The notes beneath the pieces are model-generated. The model ran no database searches and was not told where the DNA came from. It saw only the letters and a program-made list of their open reading frames with translations. From Trichomonas vaginalis G3 (taxonomy: Eukaryota; Parabasalia; Trichomonadida; Trichomonadidae), in contig NC_067206.1 of assembly GCF_026262505.1 (NCBI RefSeq), positions 30,519,896 to 30,583,895 on the forward strand: a stretch of DNA of 64,000 nucleotides, in the 5' to 3' direction. Shown one piece after another: positions 37,880 through 50,480 of this stretch. Each line of letters begins with the position of its first letter. The first letter of the stretch is position 1. The position numbers and the translations under genes were made by a program.

Positions 37880-40800
37880 TGAGGGGGTCACCATGTGCTA
37901 CCAGGTAAACTAACTTCTTTTAAAAAATGAGACAACATGACATTTAGACAACACACAGGAGGAAGGCATATGAATTATTTTTGAAGAACTGTAGGTGCAC
38001 CAGTCACCATGTGCACCAGGTATAACTTCTTTTAAAAAATGAGACAACATGACATTTAGACAACAACACAGGAGGAAGGCATTATGAATTATTTTTGAAG
38101 AACTGTAGGTGCTACCAGTTGTCATGTTGACGACATGACATTGTGTCAACAACACGAGAGGAAGGCAGTTATGAATTATTTTTGAAGAACTGTAGGTGCT
38201 ACCATGTTACCATGTGCTACCAGGTAAACTAACTTCTTTTAAAAAATGAGACAACATGACATTTAGACAACAACACAGGAGGAAGGCATTTATGAATTAT
38301 TTTTGAAGAACTGTAGGTGCTACCATTTGTCATGTTGACGACATGACATTGTGTCAACAACACGAGAGGAAGGCAGTTATGAATTATTTTTGAAGAACTG
38401 TAGGTGCTACCATGTTACCATGTGCTACCAGGTAAACTAACTTCTTTTAAAAAATGAGACAACATGACATTTAGACAACAACACAGGAGGAAGGCATTTA
38501 TGAATTATTTTTGAAGAACTGTAGGTGCTACCATGTTGTCATGTTGACGACATGACATTGTGTCAACAACACGAGAGGAAGGCAGTTATGAATTATTTTT
38601 GAAGAACTGTAGGTGCTACCATGTTACCATGTGCTACCAGGTAAACTAACTTCTTTTAAAAAATGAGACAACATGACATTTAGACAACAACACAGGAGGA
38701 AGGCATTTATGAATTATTTTTGAAGAACTGTAGGTGCTACCATGTTGTCATGTTGACGACATGACATTGTGTCAACAACACGAGAGGAAGGCAGTTATGA
38801 ATTATTTTTGAAGAACTGTAGGTGCTACCATGTTACCATGTGCTACCAGGTAAACTAACTTCTTTTAAAAAATGAGACAACATGACATTTAGACAACAAC
38901 ACAGGAGGAAGGCATTTATGAATTATTTTTGAAGAACTGTAGGTGCTACCATGTTGTCATGTTGACGACATGACATTGTGTCAACAACACGAGAGGAAGG
39001 CAGTTATGAATTATTTTTGAAGAACTGTAGGTGCTACCATGTTACCATGTGCTACCAGGTAAACTAACTTCTTTTAAAAAATGAGACAACATGACATTTA
39101 GACAACAACACAGGAGGAAGGCATTTATGAATTATTTTTGAAGAACTGTAGGTGCTACCATGTTGTCATGTTGACGACATGACATTGTGTCAACAACACG
39201 AGAGGAAGGCAGTTATGAATTATTTTTGAAGAACTGTAGGTGCTACCATGTTACCATGTGCTACCAGGTAAACTAACTTCTTTTAAAAAATGAGACAACA
39301 TGACATTTAGACAACAACACAGGAGGAAGGCATTTATGAATTATTTTTGAAGAACTGTAGGTGCTACCATGTTGTCATGTTGACGACATGACATTGTGTC
39401 AACAACACGAGAGGAAGGCAGTTATGAATTATTTTTGAAGAACTGTAGGTGCTACCATGTTACCATGTGCTACCAGGTAAACTAACTTCTTTTAAAAAAT
39501 GAGACAACATGACATTTAGACAACAACACAGGAGGAAGGCATTTATGAATTATTTTTGAAGAACTGTAGGTGCTACCATGTTGTCATGTTGACGACATGA
39601 CATTGTGTCAACAACACGAGAGGAAGGCAGTTATGAATTATTTTTGAAGAACTGTAGGTGCTACCATGTTACCATGTGCTACCAGGTAAACTAACTTCTT
39701 TTAAAAAATGAGACAACATGACATTTAGACAACAACACAGGAGGAAGGCATTTATGAATTATTTTTGAAGAACTGTAGGTGCTACCATGTTGTCATGTTG
39801 ACGACATGACATTGTGTCAACAACACGAGAGGAAGGCAGTTATGAATTATTTTTGAAGAACTGTAGGTGCTACCATGTTACCATGTGCTACCAGGTAAAC
39901 TAACTTCTTTTAAAAAATGAGACAACATGACATTTAGACAACAACACAGGAGGAAGGCATTTATGAATTATTTTTGAAGAACTGTAGGTGCTACCATGTT
40001 GTCATGTTGACGACATGACATTGTGTCAACAACACGAGAGGAAGGCAGTTATGAATTATTTTTGAAGAACTGTAGGTGCTACCATGTTACCATGTGCTAC
40101 CAGGTAAACTAACTTCTTTTAAAAAATGAGACAACATGACATTTAGACAACAACACAGGAGGAAGGCATTTATGAATTATTTTTGAAGAACTGTAGGTGC
40201 TACCATGTTGTCATGTTGACGACATGACATTGTGTCAACAACACGAGAGGAAGGCAGTTATGAATTATTTTTGAAGAACTGTAGGTGCTACCATGTTACC
40301 ATGTGCTACCAGGTAAACTAACTTCTTTTAAAAAATGAGACAACATGACATTTAGACAACAACACAGGAGGAAGGCATTTATGAATTATTTTTGAAGAAC
40401 TGTAGGTGCTACCATGTTGTCATGTTGACGACATGACATTGTGTCAACAACACGAGAGGAAGGCAGTTATGAATTATTTTTGAAGAACTGTAGGTGCTAC
40501 CATGTTACCATGTGCTACCAGGTAAACTAACTTCTTTTAAAAAATGAGACAACATGACATTTAGACAACAACACAGGAGGAAGGCATTTATGAATTATTT
40601 TTGAAGAACTGTAGGTGCTACCATGTTGTCATGTTGACGACATGACATTGTGTCAACAACACGAGAGGAAGGCAGTTATGAATTATTTTTGAAGAACTGT
40701 AGGTGCTACCATGTTACCATGTGCTACCAGGTAAACTAACTTCTTTTAAAAAATGAGACAACATGACATTTAGACAACAACACAGGAGGAAGGCATTTAT

Positions 40801-41830
40801 GAATTATTTTTGAAGAACTGTAGGTGCTACCATGTTGTCATGTTGACGACATGACATTGTGTCAACAACACGAGAGGAAGGCAGTTATGAATTATTTTTG
40901 AAGAACTGTAGGTGCTACCATGTTACCATGTGCTACCAGGTAAACTAACTTCTTTTAAAAAATGAGACAACATGACATTTAGACAACAACACAGGAGGAA
41001 GGCATTTATGAATTATTTTTGAAGAACTGTAGGTGCTACCATGTTGTCATGTTGACGACATGACATTGTGTCAACAACACGAGAGGAAGGCAGTTATGAA
41101 TTATTTTTGAAGAACTGTAGGTGCTACCATGTTACCATGTGCTACAGGTAAACTAACTTCTTTTAAAAAATGAGACAACATGACATTTAGACAACAACAC
41201 AGGAGGAAGGCATTTATGAATTATTTTTGAAGAACTGTAGGTGCTACCATGTTGTCATGTTGACGACATGACATTGTGTCAACAACACGAGAGGAAGGCA
41301 GTTATGAATTATTTTTGAAGAACTGTAGGTGCTACCATGTTACCATGTGCTACCAGGTAAACTAACTTCTTTTAAAAAATGAGACAACATGACATTTAGA
41401 CAACAACACAGGAGGAAGGCATTTATGAATTATTTTTGAAGAACTGTAGGTGCTACCATGTTGTCATGTTGACGACATGACATTGTGTCAACAACACGAG
41501 AGGAAGGCAGTTATGAATTATTTTTGAAGAACTGTAGGTGCTACCATGTTACCATGTGCTACCAGGTAAACTAACTTCTTTTAAAAAATGAGACAACATG
41601 ACATTTAGACAACAACACAGGAGGAAGGCATTTATGAATTATTTTTGAAGAACTGTAGGTGCTACCATGTTGTCATGTGACGACATGACATTGTGTCAAC
41701 AACACGAGAGGAAGGCAGTTATGATTATTTTTGAAGAACTGTAGGTGCTACCATGTTACATGTGCTACAGGTAACTAACTTCTTTTTAAAAAATGAGACA
41801 ACATGACATTTAGACAAACACGGAGGAAGG
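37880..41830. repeat. 209-bp satellite array (direct orientation)
   Basis: About 18 head-to-tail units of 209 bp (GGTAAACTAACTTC at 38223, 38431, 38640, 38849, 39058 and so on), nearly identical in the middle and degenerate at both ends. Each unit consists of two related halves that share GAATTATTTTTGAAGAACTG and GGTGCTACCATGTT. The second half has a tight inverted repeat, TGTCATG-TTGACGA-CATGACA, overlapping GTTGAC / GTCAAC. The array has no gene. An inverted block of the same satellite is at 44215-44955. Confidence 0.92.
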
Positions 41831-41853
41831 CAAAAATAAATTCAAATCATACT

Positions 41854-44157
41854 TTATAAAGCTTCATTTACAGGTATTTCATCGTCAGTAAATGAATCCT
41901 CATTATCGTTTAGTTCAACCTGTTTATATAATCCTTTCATTTCTTCTTTCAAAATAACACCAATGTTTGTTTACCGTCTATTCTTCTATGTTTCCTATCA
42001 CATTTATCCTTAATACTCATTTGGAAATTCTTGTCTTTCAATGTCTGATGGTTTGCAGAATAGAGCATTATCACACGTCATACCTACACACAATTCATCA
42101 TAATGTTATTTATCCATACATCTAAAGGATTTGTTGATAATTCAATTAAATCTTGTTTGGCTTCAGTCATCGGTATGATTCGTACATTAAATGATGAAAG
42201 GTCGTAATTGATAAAATACGTCAGTAATTATCATAAAATTCCTTTGTGCATGAATCCATTAAATTCTTGAAGTAATCAAATTGACCCTTAAATTTACCAT
42301 TAACCTTAAAACTGCATATCTTCTGTCTCCAACTTCAATTTTGACAGGGTAAACGTTATTAGTTACGAAAATGAAATTGGCAACATTCTGAGCAGTTCTT
42401 CTGTTGATTCTTTTCATTAATTCTAATCTCATTATCCGTTATAATTGATTTCAAAGCGTTGAAGTTTGCAAGTCTGTCTTCACCTACATTCTTGAGTTCA
42501 TTAAGTACAAGAAACATTTTATTTTCAACAACTGAATTGAAATTACCGTTAGCTCACTTATTTCAGTAATGTTTTTTGCATGAATAACCAGCGAGAAGTT
42601 CAGAAATAATGTCTGTAAATCTGTTTTTACCTGTTCCCTGAAGTCCTTTCAAAATAATTGCTGTTTCATTCTTGATTCCAGGATGTTGAATCATTGATGC
42701 AATCCAGCCGAGAAGGTATTTATACACTTCATCGTTATTATCACAAATGGCTTCTTTAATGAAAATTCATAAACATCTCAATTTTTGAGTAATCAGCTTT
42801 TCGAGAACGTTGTATTTATAACCTTGAAACGTTGAGAAAATCTGGGGAATCAGATTTAAAGCAAACACCCTTAACGGTTAATGAAGACAATTGATTTAGT
42901 AGTACGTCCCATGCTGTTATGGTTTTACCTTCTTCTTTAAATAATTTAATCATTTTGAGTGACTCTTTCATGTTTGATTGAAGAACGAATGATATTTGAT
43001 TCATTTTGTCGTGTATGTTGTAATCTTTCTGAATGAAGTATTTGTTTCCACAATCTACAAAACGAATGACATGTGATAAATCCTCAATTACTTCAGAACT
43101 ATTTTTATACTGATGATTTTCAGCCTTGCGTCTAATATCTGTTATCAAAAAGAGTCATCAAGTTTTATATCAAATGTTATTTTTGGCTTACGTAATAAAG
43201 GCAAAACATATTCATCATAATATTCTTTTTGATAAAGTTTTAGAATCTTCACCAAAACAAATGGAGAAGTCATTAAATGTGCATATCTATCACGTGCTTT
43301 TTCAAAATTACTTTTTGCATTTTCTGTTAAACTGCAGAAGTTATAAACGTTGTCGTATGCTTCATTAATTAAATGATTAGGTAACGAATTAATTGCTTTG
43401 AAACAGTGTGAATATGTAACTTCTTTTTCTAAATTCATGTTTCCACGCCATTATGTACTTCAAAATCACTGATGCCATCAACTATGCTCTGGGCAAGTTT
43501 ATCGTCAATGTTTACATCTTTGTCTTCATTCATTATATTCTTTATTTCTTCATTCTTTGTTCAACTCTTACCTTAATATTCAAATCATTTAATATATCAT
43601 TCACTGTTCTGGTTAATGTTGAATCATAACTTCCACGAATGAATGAGTAGTATTGATTGGTTCTGATGCATTCTTGCGAACTTCTTGAATCAGCCATAAC
43701 CACTAAAGAACGTTTTGAATCATCCATTGAAGTCAATTATGTCAATATCATAATCATTGCAGGAATAACATTTAATCATTCTGTTCGAGGTTGAATAGAA
43801 GAAATTAGTGTTGCAATAAATGTGAAGACCTCCTGAAGCGGTTTTAACGATAACATCTTTATCCGAAAGTTTTGATAAAATATCTTTTCTAACTGTTTCT
43901 TTAAGTTCATCATTGTACGATTTATTGATATCAACATCTATAATCGTTAAATTTGAAATTTTATTTGCTAATAAAGCTGTACCAGTTTTCCTTCCTCTTC
44001 CTCCATCATGTTTGAGGTAGTTATGTAAATCAATCTTATTTTCACCAATTCTTTCGTTGAGGGTTTTAGTTTCTGCCACAACTAATTCTTCAACTAATGA
44101 ATCAATAACTTTTTCATCAGAAACGATAAAGTCGATGTTGTTGTTTGTTGCTGTCAT
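41854..44157 (-). pseudogene. Polinton primase-SF3 helicase gene, broken
   Basis: Reads MTATNNNIDFIVSDEK at its start, then an archaeo-eukaryotic PrimPol-like domain with IIDVDIN (metal-binding Asp pair) and VIVKTASGGLHIY, and further on a D5-type SF3 helicase with a Walker A of the form LQGTGKN and the NFNALKSII segment. This enzyme primes and unwinds Polinton DNA. The total span would fit about 770 aa; the frame is broken in several places. The start follows TTTTTTATTCCTATATAA. The gene lies between two oppositely oriented arrays of the 209-bp satellite. The helicase core resembles that at 9451-12123. Confidence 0.75.
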
Positions 44158-44214
44158 TTATATAGGAATAAAAAAATAAAAATAATTTTAAAACTAACTT
44201 TATTTTTGGGCTGC

Positions 44215-44955
44215 ATCAAATTTCCAGGACTGTTGTCTAAATGTCATGTTGTCTCATTTTTTAAAAGAAGTTAGTTTACCTGGTAGCACATGGTAACATG
44301 GTAGCACCTACAGTTCTTCAAAAATAATTCATAACTGCCTTCCTCTCGTGTTGTTGACACAATGTCATGTCGTCAACATGACAACATGGTAGCACCTCCA
44401 GTTCTTCAAAAATAATTCATAACTGCCTTCCTCCTATGTTGTTGTCTAAATGTCATGTTGTCTCATTTTTTAAAAGAAGTTAGTTTACCTGGTAGCACAT
44501 GGTAACATGGTAGCACCTACAGTTCTTCAAAAATAATTCATAACTGCCTTCCTCTCGTGTTGTTGACACAATGTCATGTCGTCAACATGACAACATGGTA
44601 GCACCTACAGTTCTTCAAAAATAATTCATAAATGCCTTCCTCCTGTGTTGTTGTCTAAATGTCATGTTGTCTCATTTTTTAAAAGAAGTTAGTTTACCTG
44701 GTAGCACCTGGTAACATGGTAGCACCTCTAGTTCTTCAAAAATAATTCATAACTGCCTTCCTCTCGTGTTGTTGACACAATGTCATGTCGTCAACATGAC
44801 AACATGGTAGCACCTACAGTTCTTCAAAAATAATTCATAACTGCCTTCCTCCTATGTTGTTGTCTAAATGTCATGTTGTCTCATTTTTTAAAAGAAGTTA
44901 GTTTACCTGGTAGCACATGGTAACATGGTAGCACCTCCAGTTCTTCAAAAATAAT
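44215..44955. repeat. 209-bp satellite array (inverted orientation)
   Basis: About 3.5 units of the same satellite as at 37880-41830, but reverse-complemented (TTTAAAAGAAGTTAGTTTACC). A few point differences separate its units from the long array (CACCTCCAG for CACCTACAG). Together the two arrays enclose the helicase gene. Confidence 0.9.
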
Positions 44956-45000
44956 TAATGATAAAATAACGATAACATCAAATTTTTATTTTTATCATAA

Positions 45001-45165
45001 ATGAATACCCCACAAGCTCAAAATTTACCACGAATCATAACAAGGGAGGAAATGATAAAAATGATGCGAGAACTTGCTAAAAATAACAAACCACTTAAAC
45101 TGAGAAAATGTGGTTATGCAGTAATGATGGAAAGAGAGATGTTGTCGAAGAGGAATAAAAATTAA
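45001..45165 (+). CDS. Small basic Polinton protein, 54 aa
   Basis: Starts MNTPQAQNLPRIITREEM and ends EMLSKRNKN; rich in Lys, Arg and Met, so it may bind nucleic acid. The start is supported by TTTTTATTTTTATCATAA directly upstream, the same motif as at the other genes of this element. It overlaps the end of the convergent gene at 45162 by four bases. Not recognised. Confidence 0.5.
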   Translation: MNTPQAQNLPRIITREEMIKMMRELAKNNKPLKLRKCGYAVMMEREMLSKRNKN

Positions 45166-45425
45166 ATTTGGATTGAGTTTAAAAATTCATCTTTATTAAA
45201 TTCATCTCTTCCAATCAATTTATTTATTCTATTAAATTCTTTTATTTTTGCTTCACTCAGTTTAAGGATTGAACGGTAAGTTTCTAATTTTTCGATTATT
45301 TCTTCATCGTTTTCAACCCCACCACATTGCGGCTTCTTTTTGTAATAACATATTTTTGATTTAATTCTGTTTAGTTTCTTTTTATATTCATCGTCTGGAC
45401 TCTTGACTGCTTTGTTGTCACTCAT
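45162..45425 (-). CDS. Small Polinton protein, 87 aa
   Basis: Starts MSDNKAVKSPDDEYKKKL, is very lysine-rich in its first half with one Cys pair (KICYYKKKPQC), and is helical in its second half (EEIIEKLETYRSILKL). The ATG follows TTTTTTTATTTCGTAAGAA. It lies directly downstream of the integrase gene. Function unknown. Confidence 0.5.
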   Translation of the reverse strand: MSDNKAVKSPDDEYKKKLNRIKSKICYYKKKPQCGGVENDEEIIEKLETYRSILKLSEAKIKEFNRINKLIGRDEFNKDEFLNSIQI

Positions 45426-45444
45426 TTCTTACGAAATAAAAAAA

Positions 45445-46954
45445 TTAAATATTATTTAAATATAATGGAGTAATAAAATAAATCGGAATTTCTATTAATT
45501 TATTGTCAACTTCAACTAATACATTGCCGTTAATATATCTAACAAATTCAGCTATTGTGTCAAATCTTCGTCTTCTTTTTGTCATTGATTTATCAGTTTT
45601 TCCATAATCGAGATGAATCAAAACTTTATCCCCTTGTTTAAAATTCATGAGCCCCGAATTAATTTGTTCATGTTTAACATCATTCAACCTTTCCATTTGC
45701 TTTCTAATATATTCCCATTCTTTTGAAATATCATTTTTCATTTCCACTGGTTTCATGTTAATAGTTCTATGCCATGTATTATTGTAATAATATACTAACT
45801 GCTGTATGATGGAGTCATGATTTCCATCCCAGTATATCTGACCGTTAACCCCTAACGCATCTCTAAGAGTTCTCATTACCGCATCAACTATTTTATTATG
45901 AAACGTATATGGAGAGGATGAGAAGTAAAAATTAATTTGTGGGAAATAATGAGTCATGGTGCCTGAAATCCTTTATCACCATCACCCCTGATATTATCTA
46001 CTCTTTCATGATCTAGTAAGTATTGAATAGCTCTTCTTGTTTCCTGTTCTGTTTTCCCTTTCACCGGAATGCAATATAAATATCTAGTGTTAATGTTAAT
46101 GGCAAATAAATAAGTAATATTTCCTTTTGAATATTCCAGATGATCGATTTCGTATGAATAAGGTGAAGGTGCAAATGATGGACGACTAAATTTTTCTTTA
46201 ATGGTTGAATTTTCGGGTCAATTGGTTTATTTAATATCTTGAAACCTTTTTAAAATCTTTTTGTTCTTTAATGTTTGAAATGGATATAATAAAGTGAATG
46301 ATGAAGGATTAACTGAAGGAGGAGGAGGTACTGTGTTGGAGGTTTTGGTGTTGCAAGTGGTTTAATTTTATCTGCTTTGATTTTGGATTTCATTCCCCTT
46401 CATTAATTCTGGATGTATTCTATTCATTTGTTTTAAATATGCTGTATATAAAGGTTTGATATACTTTCCCGCTTCGAGTTTATGTTGAAGGATGAATTCC
46501 AAAAGTTGATCTTCATTTAAAAGTCGGGCTGAATGTGGTTTAACTAATGAATCATAAATTAAAGCTTGTGCATCATTTATGAGCTGAACCTGGGTGTTTT
46601 GCACCTTTTGTTTTTGTTCCTTTGGTTTTTGTGGCTCAGGATTATATAATTTATATAATTCATCAATATCTTCTTCTGTTAATACTTTATTTTTGAAATC
46701 TTTCAACTGTTTAAGTTGTGATTTAGTTTTTCCCTTTGAATATTCATTATTTTTAATTTTGTCTTTAATTTCAGAAATTATTTTATTATGATATTTCAAA
46801 ATTTCATTTTTATAATATGGATAATAATATTCCATATCATCACCCGTTATATTGTTATTATATTTTTGGAGATATGCTTTTAAATCATAATAAGTAAGAA
46901 AATTTTGATTAAATACTAAATCATCAATTAAATTTTTAAATCTACGCTATTCAT
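45445..46954 (-). pseudogene. Polinton integrase gene, broken
   Basis: The N-terminal part is a lysine-rich helical region, the middle a retroviral-type (rve) core, and the C-terminal part contains HNKIVDAVMRTLRDALG with the last catalytic Glu position replaced by or read as Asp, YYNNTWHRTINMKPVEM and a short beta domain that resembles a chromo-like or SH3-like tail (FKQGDKVLIHLDYGK). The enzyme inserts the element and makes the 6-bp duplication. The gene is broken in a few places. It starts 25 bases after the polymerase gene ends. Confidence 0.75.
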
Positions 46955-46978
46955 TTATATAAAAATAAAATAAGTGTT

Positions 46979-49900
46979 TTAAATAAATGGCATACAACAT
47001 CCATTTTCACAACATACAGCCTTAGTGTGTGCTCCTGTTAATGCAGTCTTACCAATTGTTAAGCGAGTCATTGACCCATTTTTAAGTTGTAAATTAATAT
47101 TTTGACCATCAAATATCACTTTATCATTTATTATATCCAAATAATTTTTAGGTGTTAATTGCTTATTTTGTCGTAAACTTACACCTTTCATTTTTTGTGC
47201 AATCTTTTTGAAGGAGTCTTCACCAATCATTCCGTTGAATGATGTATAACACTTAGGGCATAAAGCAACCATGTTATCACCTTGTTTCTCAATTGCTAAA
47301 CCCAATAACTTCTTCTCATGTGCTTTTTCTTCAGCTTTATTCTTTAATTTAGGTTTAAATTTCTCATCAAAACAGAAGAAATCAAAAGATGCGAATTTGA
47401 AAATGTTTTTATCATAAAATTTTTATCGGTTACAATTGCTTGAAATGCTTGAGTGTTCGGAAGATTTGGGTCGCCAGCGATTGCCCAATATGATGAATCA
47501 GTATCACCTTCAATGAAATGAAAACGATTAACATCCATGCATTTATACATAAAATCATAAATGAAAACCAAATACCAGTATTTTGCGTTATCTAAAGTGA
47601 AGAATGCCTCTTGTAAACATGTATCACATCTATAAAATCTATCTTTAAGCATCACTTGATATGTATCCTCACCTATTTCTCTTATGTTTTTAAACTTATT
47701 TGACATACATGCAACGCGTGCCTTCTGTGCATTCATTATTTTAGTCTTTGCGTAATTTTGTGTATTCATTGCATCGTAACCATATGATCCATTAAGTGAA
47801 ATTTGCAAAATAAACTTTTTCCTTTATTTCCTTCTAATTCAGCCTTTTGTCTTTCGTTCATAAATTTGTTCGCAAATTCATTAAAACAAGTGTTTTTCGT
47901 AAATGTTAAAATTGATTGAATATCATCAATGATAAAATGAAATCTGTCTATTAGATACCAAAGATAATAAGAAGAAAATGGTTGATATTGGTTGTGTGTT
48001 GATGCTAACTGAGTTAATTTTCTCTGTTTCTGGTCAACTGGTAGATTGTTTGATTTCATGTAATTATACATAAAACCACCAATTGTTTTTTCATCTGTGA
48101 TAATATCTAAGTTTCTTATTATCGGTAAAAAGTTTATGTAATCATTAATGTATTTTTCATCAATGTGACCCTTTACTTCAGCCACGAATAAAGTATTTTT
48201 CTTCTAATAATTCCTAAAGCTTTTGCTTTCTTTGTTGCTGTATCACAAATGATAAACCATTCAATCTTCCCGGCATATACATTTATGATCGGTGTATTGA
48301 ATGAAATCATGAGGATTTGATGAAAATGATGAAGGATATAATGAATTGAAATCAACACCAACGAAATGAGTCATGATGTTGGAAGTGTCCTCATTTGATA
48401 CTGTTTTAGTTTCTGGACTATATGAAAGTTTATTAATGTGCGTGATTCCTTTAAGATTACACGATGTTGAACATTTGATAGACCACCAGTAATTCCATTA
48501 CGGAGGATGTGATACGCTTCCACTGAATCTAAAGTCATTGGTAAATTATTTTTTAATGCATAATTTCTTAAATTGATTCTTAAACGTTGAACATCTTCAT
48601 CTTTATTTGATTTTACGACATTGCAATAACAACACATTAACTGACAATTTTCTTTAGTATGTGGTTTTTCATTATCAATTCTATCCAATGTTGGTTTATT
48701 TGCATATGTAAACGCTTTACCACACATTTTACATTTAGATGAAAGGATTAAATCGTGAAAATATTGATAGTCATCCATTGAAACATTATTTTTGGTATCT
48801 CTTTTCACCTTTTCATCTTGTTTCTTATATGATTCAATTTTATATTTCCAATACTTTTTCGTTAATTCAAAACTTGATTCCACATTTTCTTCTTCTGGAT
48901 ATGTTTCGTTAGGATTGAAGTTCTTATATGCTAACGCGTAACGAATCATTGATGCATTAGATGATAATGAAAGATTATGGAGCATGTCAATTTTATAAAC
49001 AAATGTTTCTTCAATAATTTTATCAATTGGGTCAATCATAATTTCAACGTCTTTATTGCAATAATGAATAAAATATTCTAATCTATTCTCAAAATTTTTA
49101 GCATCATTGAGATATATTTGATAATCTGAATCGGATATTGTTTCTTGTGTTAATGCTGAATAAAATGAATCTTGAGTGAATGGTTCCTTTTTATATAATT
49201 CTTCTTCGTAATTTTCCCATGTGATGAATTGATATGGGAAAAAGGATTTAACACGTGATTTATTGTTTCCGAAATCTTGAGTGAATTGGTCTAATGTCCC
49301 ACCCGCTATATAATTTCTGATGTCAATAAATCTCAATTCATATGGAACGTTTGTTTTCTTTACAATGATTTGCTTAAATTGTGAAGATGAACCCAGCATT
49401 GATTTTATTTTCCATTTTGCAGTGTTTAAATCACGAAGAATTAAATTTAAATCAAACTTTCCCGAATTAAAACCAATGATATTCACTTTATTGAATTCCT
49501 CATCTAAAAGCTCTTTCATTGCTTCCTTCTGTTTCTCATTTAATGTATGGGACTTCATTAATTCTTCATATTGTTCAATATTTGATTTAGCAACTAATGA
49601 ACAGGTTGAAAATAAAAATTCAATCCAATCAGAGATGAACGAATCACTCGAAGTTAAGCAAAAATTCCTTGTATATGTTTTATCGTTTAATTTAACCGTT
49701 GATGATACCATAAATGGTTTTAAGTAAGCGTTCAAAGTTGCACATTCAGAAAGTAGAAGTTCTTCTTTAGTCTCTAATGTTTCGAAGTCAAAAGTAATAT
49801 AATATCTTGTTGGTTTATAATATTCCTGCAAATTATGTGCTAATAGCCATTGATATATCTTCTGTTTCGTGATATGTGGTGCATATGGTTGTTGTGTGTT

Positions 49901-50421
49901 TTGCAATTGAACGTCTTGAATTAATCTTCCATTATTTTCTTTACATTTCTCACAATGTTTTAAAAATCTTCTTTGGTTTTTCCTTTCTGGATCATCACGG
50001 ATAGAATATACTTCTTCTTTGCAAAAGGGGCAAACTTTATATCCTGTGAGTGCTTCAACGTCTGTTATTCTGTCAGCGTGAAGTTTTCCACATGGACTCT
50101 GTGTTAATAAAATATTTACTGTTTCAAATTCTGGATCTATCATTATTGATTCCACTAATGGAAAGTCTACCTTATTTATGTCTACGTCTTCTGGTTGAGG
50201 ATCACAATAATAGAAATCAATATTAACATTTAACATTCTTGCTAACCTCTCACTTTCTGATGAAATGTCAAACCTTCATATGCATCTATGGCTTCATTTA
50301 AATAACTTCTACGAGTTTTAGGATTAACACCATCAGGAATGTTATAGAAGCGTTTAAATAACCTTCTACCTTCTGCTCTAATTTGATTATCATTCATTTT
50401 AGCTGTTCCGTTTTTGTTCAT
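46979..50421 (-). pseudogene. Polinton DNA polymerase B gene (protein-primed type), broken
   Basis: Spans about 1150 codons, starting MNKNGTAKMNDNQIRAEG after TTTTTATTCTTACATAA. Visible parts are a zinc-like CPFCKEEV..CEKC region, the exonuclease region (TFDFETLE, GFNSGKFDLNLIL, HYCNKDVEIM), an embedded HNH-like zinc segment (CKMCGKAF, TLDRIDNEKPHTKENCQLMC, CCYCN), and palm motifs (SLNGSYGYDAMN, EGDTDSSYWA). The C-terminal part has two further Cys pairs. It replicates the element from protein-primed ends. It is broken in several places. Confidence 0.85.
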
Positions 50422-50480
50422 TTATGTAAGAATAAAAATTAAAAAATAAATAAAATAAAGTTTATTTTTTAAAGTCCAGA

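Noticed and set aside
37880-44955. CRISPR-like array
   Set aside because: Units are 209 bp with no constant-repeat and variable-spacer pattern; whole units are nearly identical and the setting is eukaryotic.
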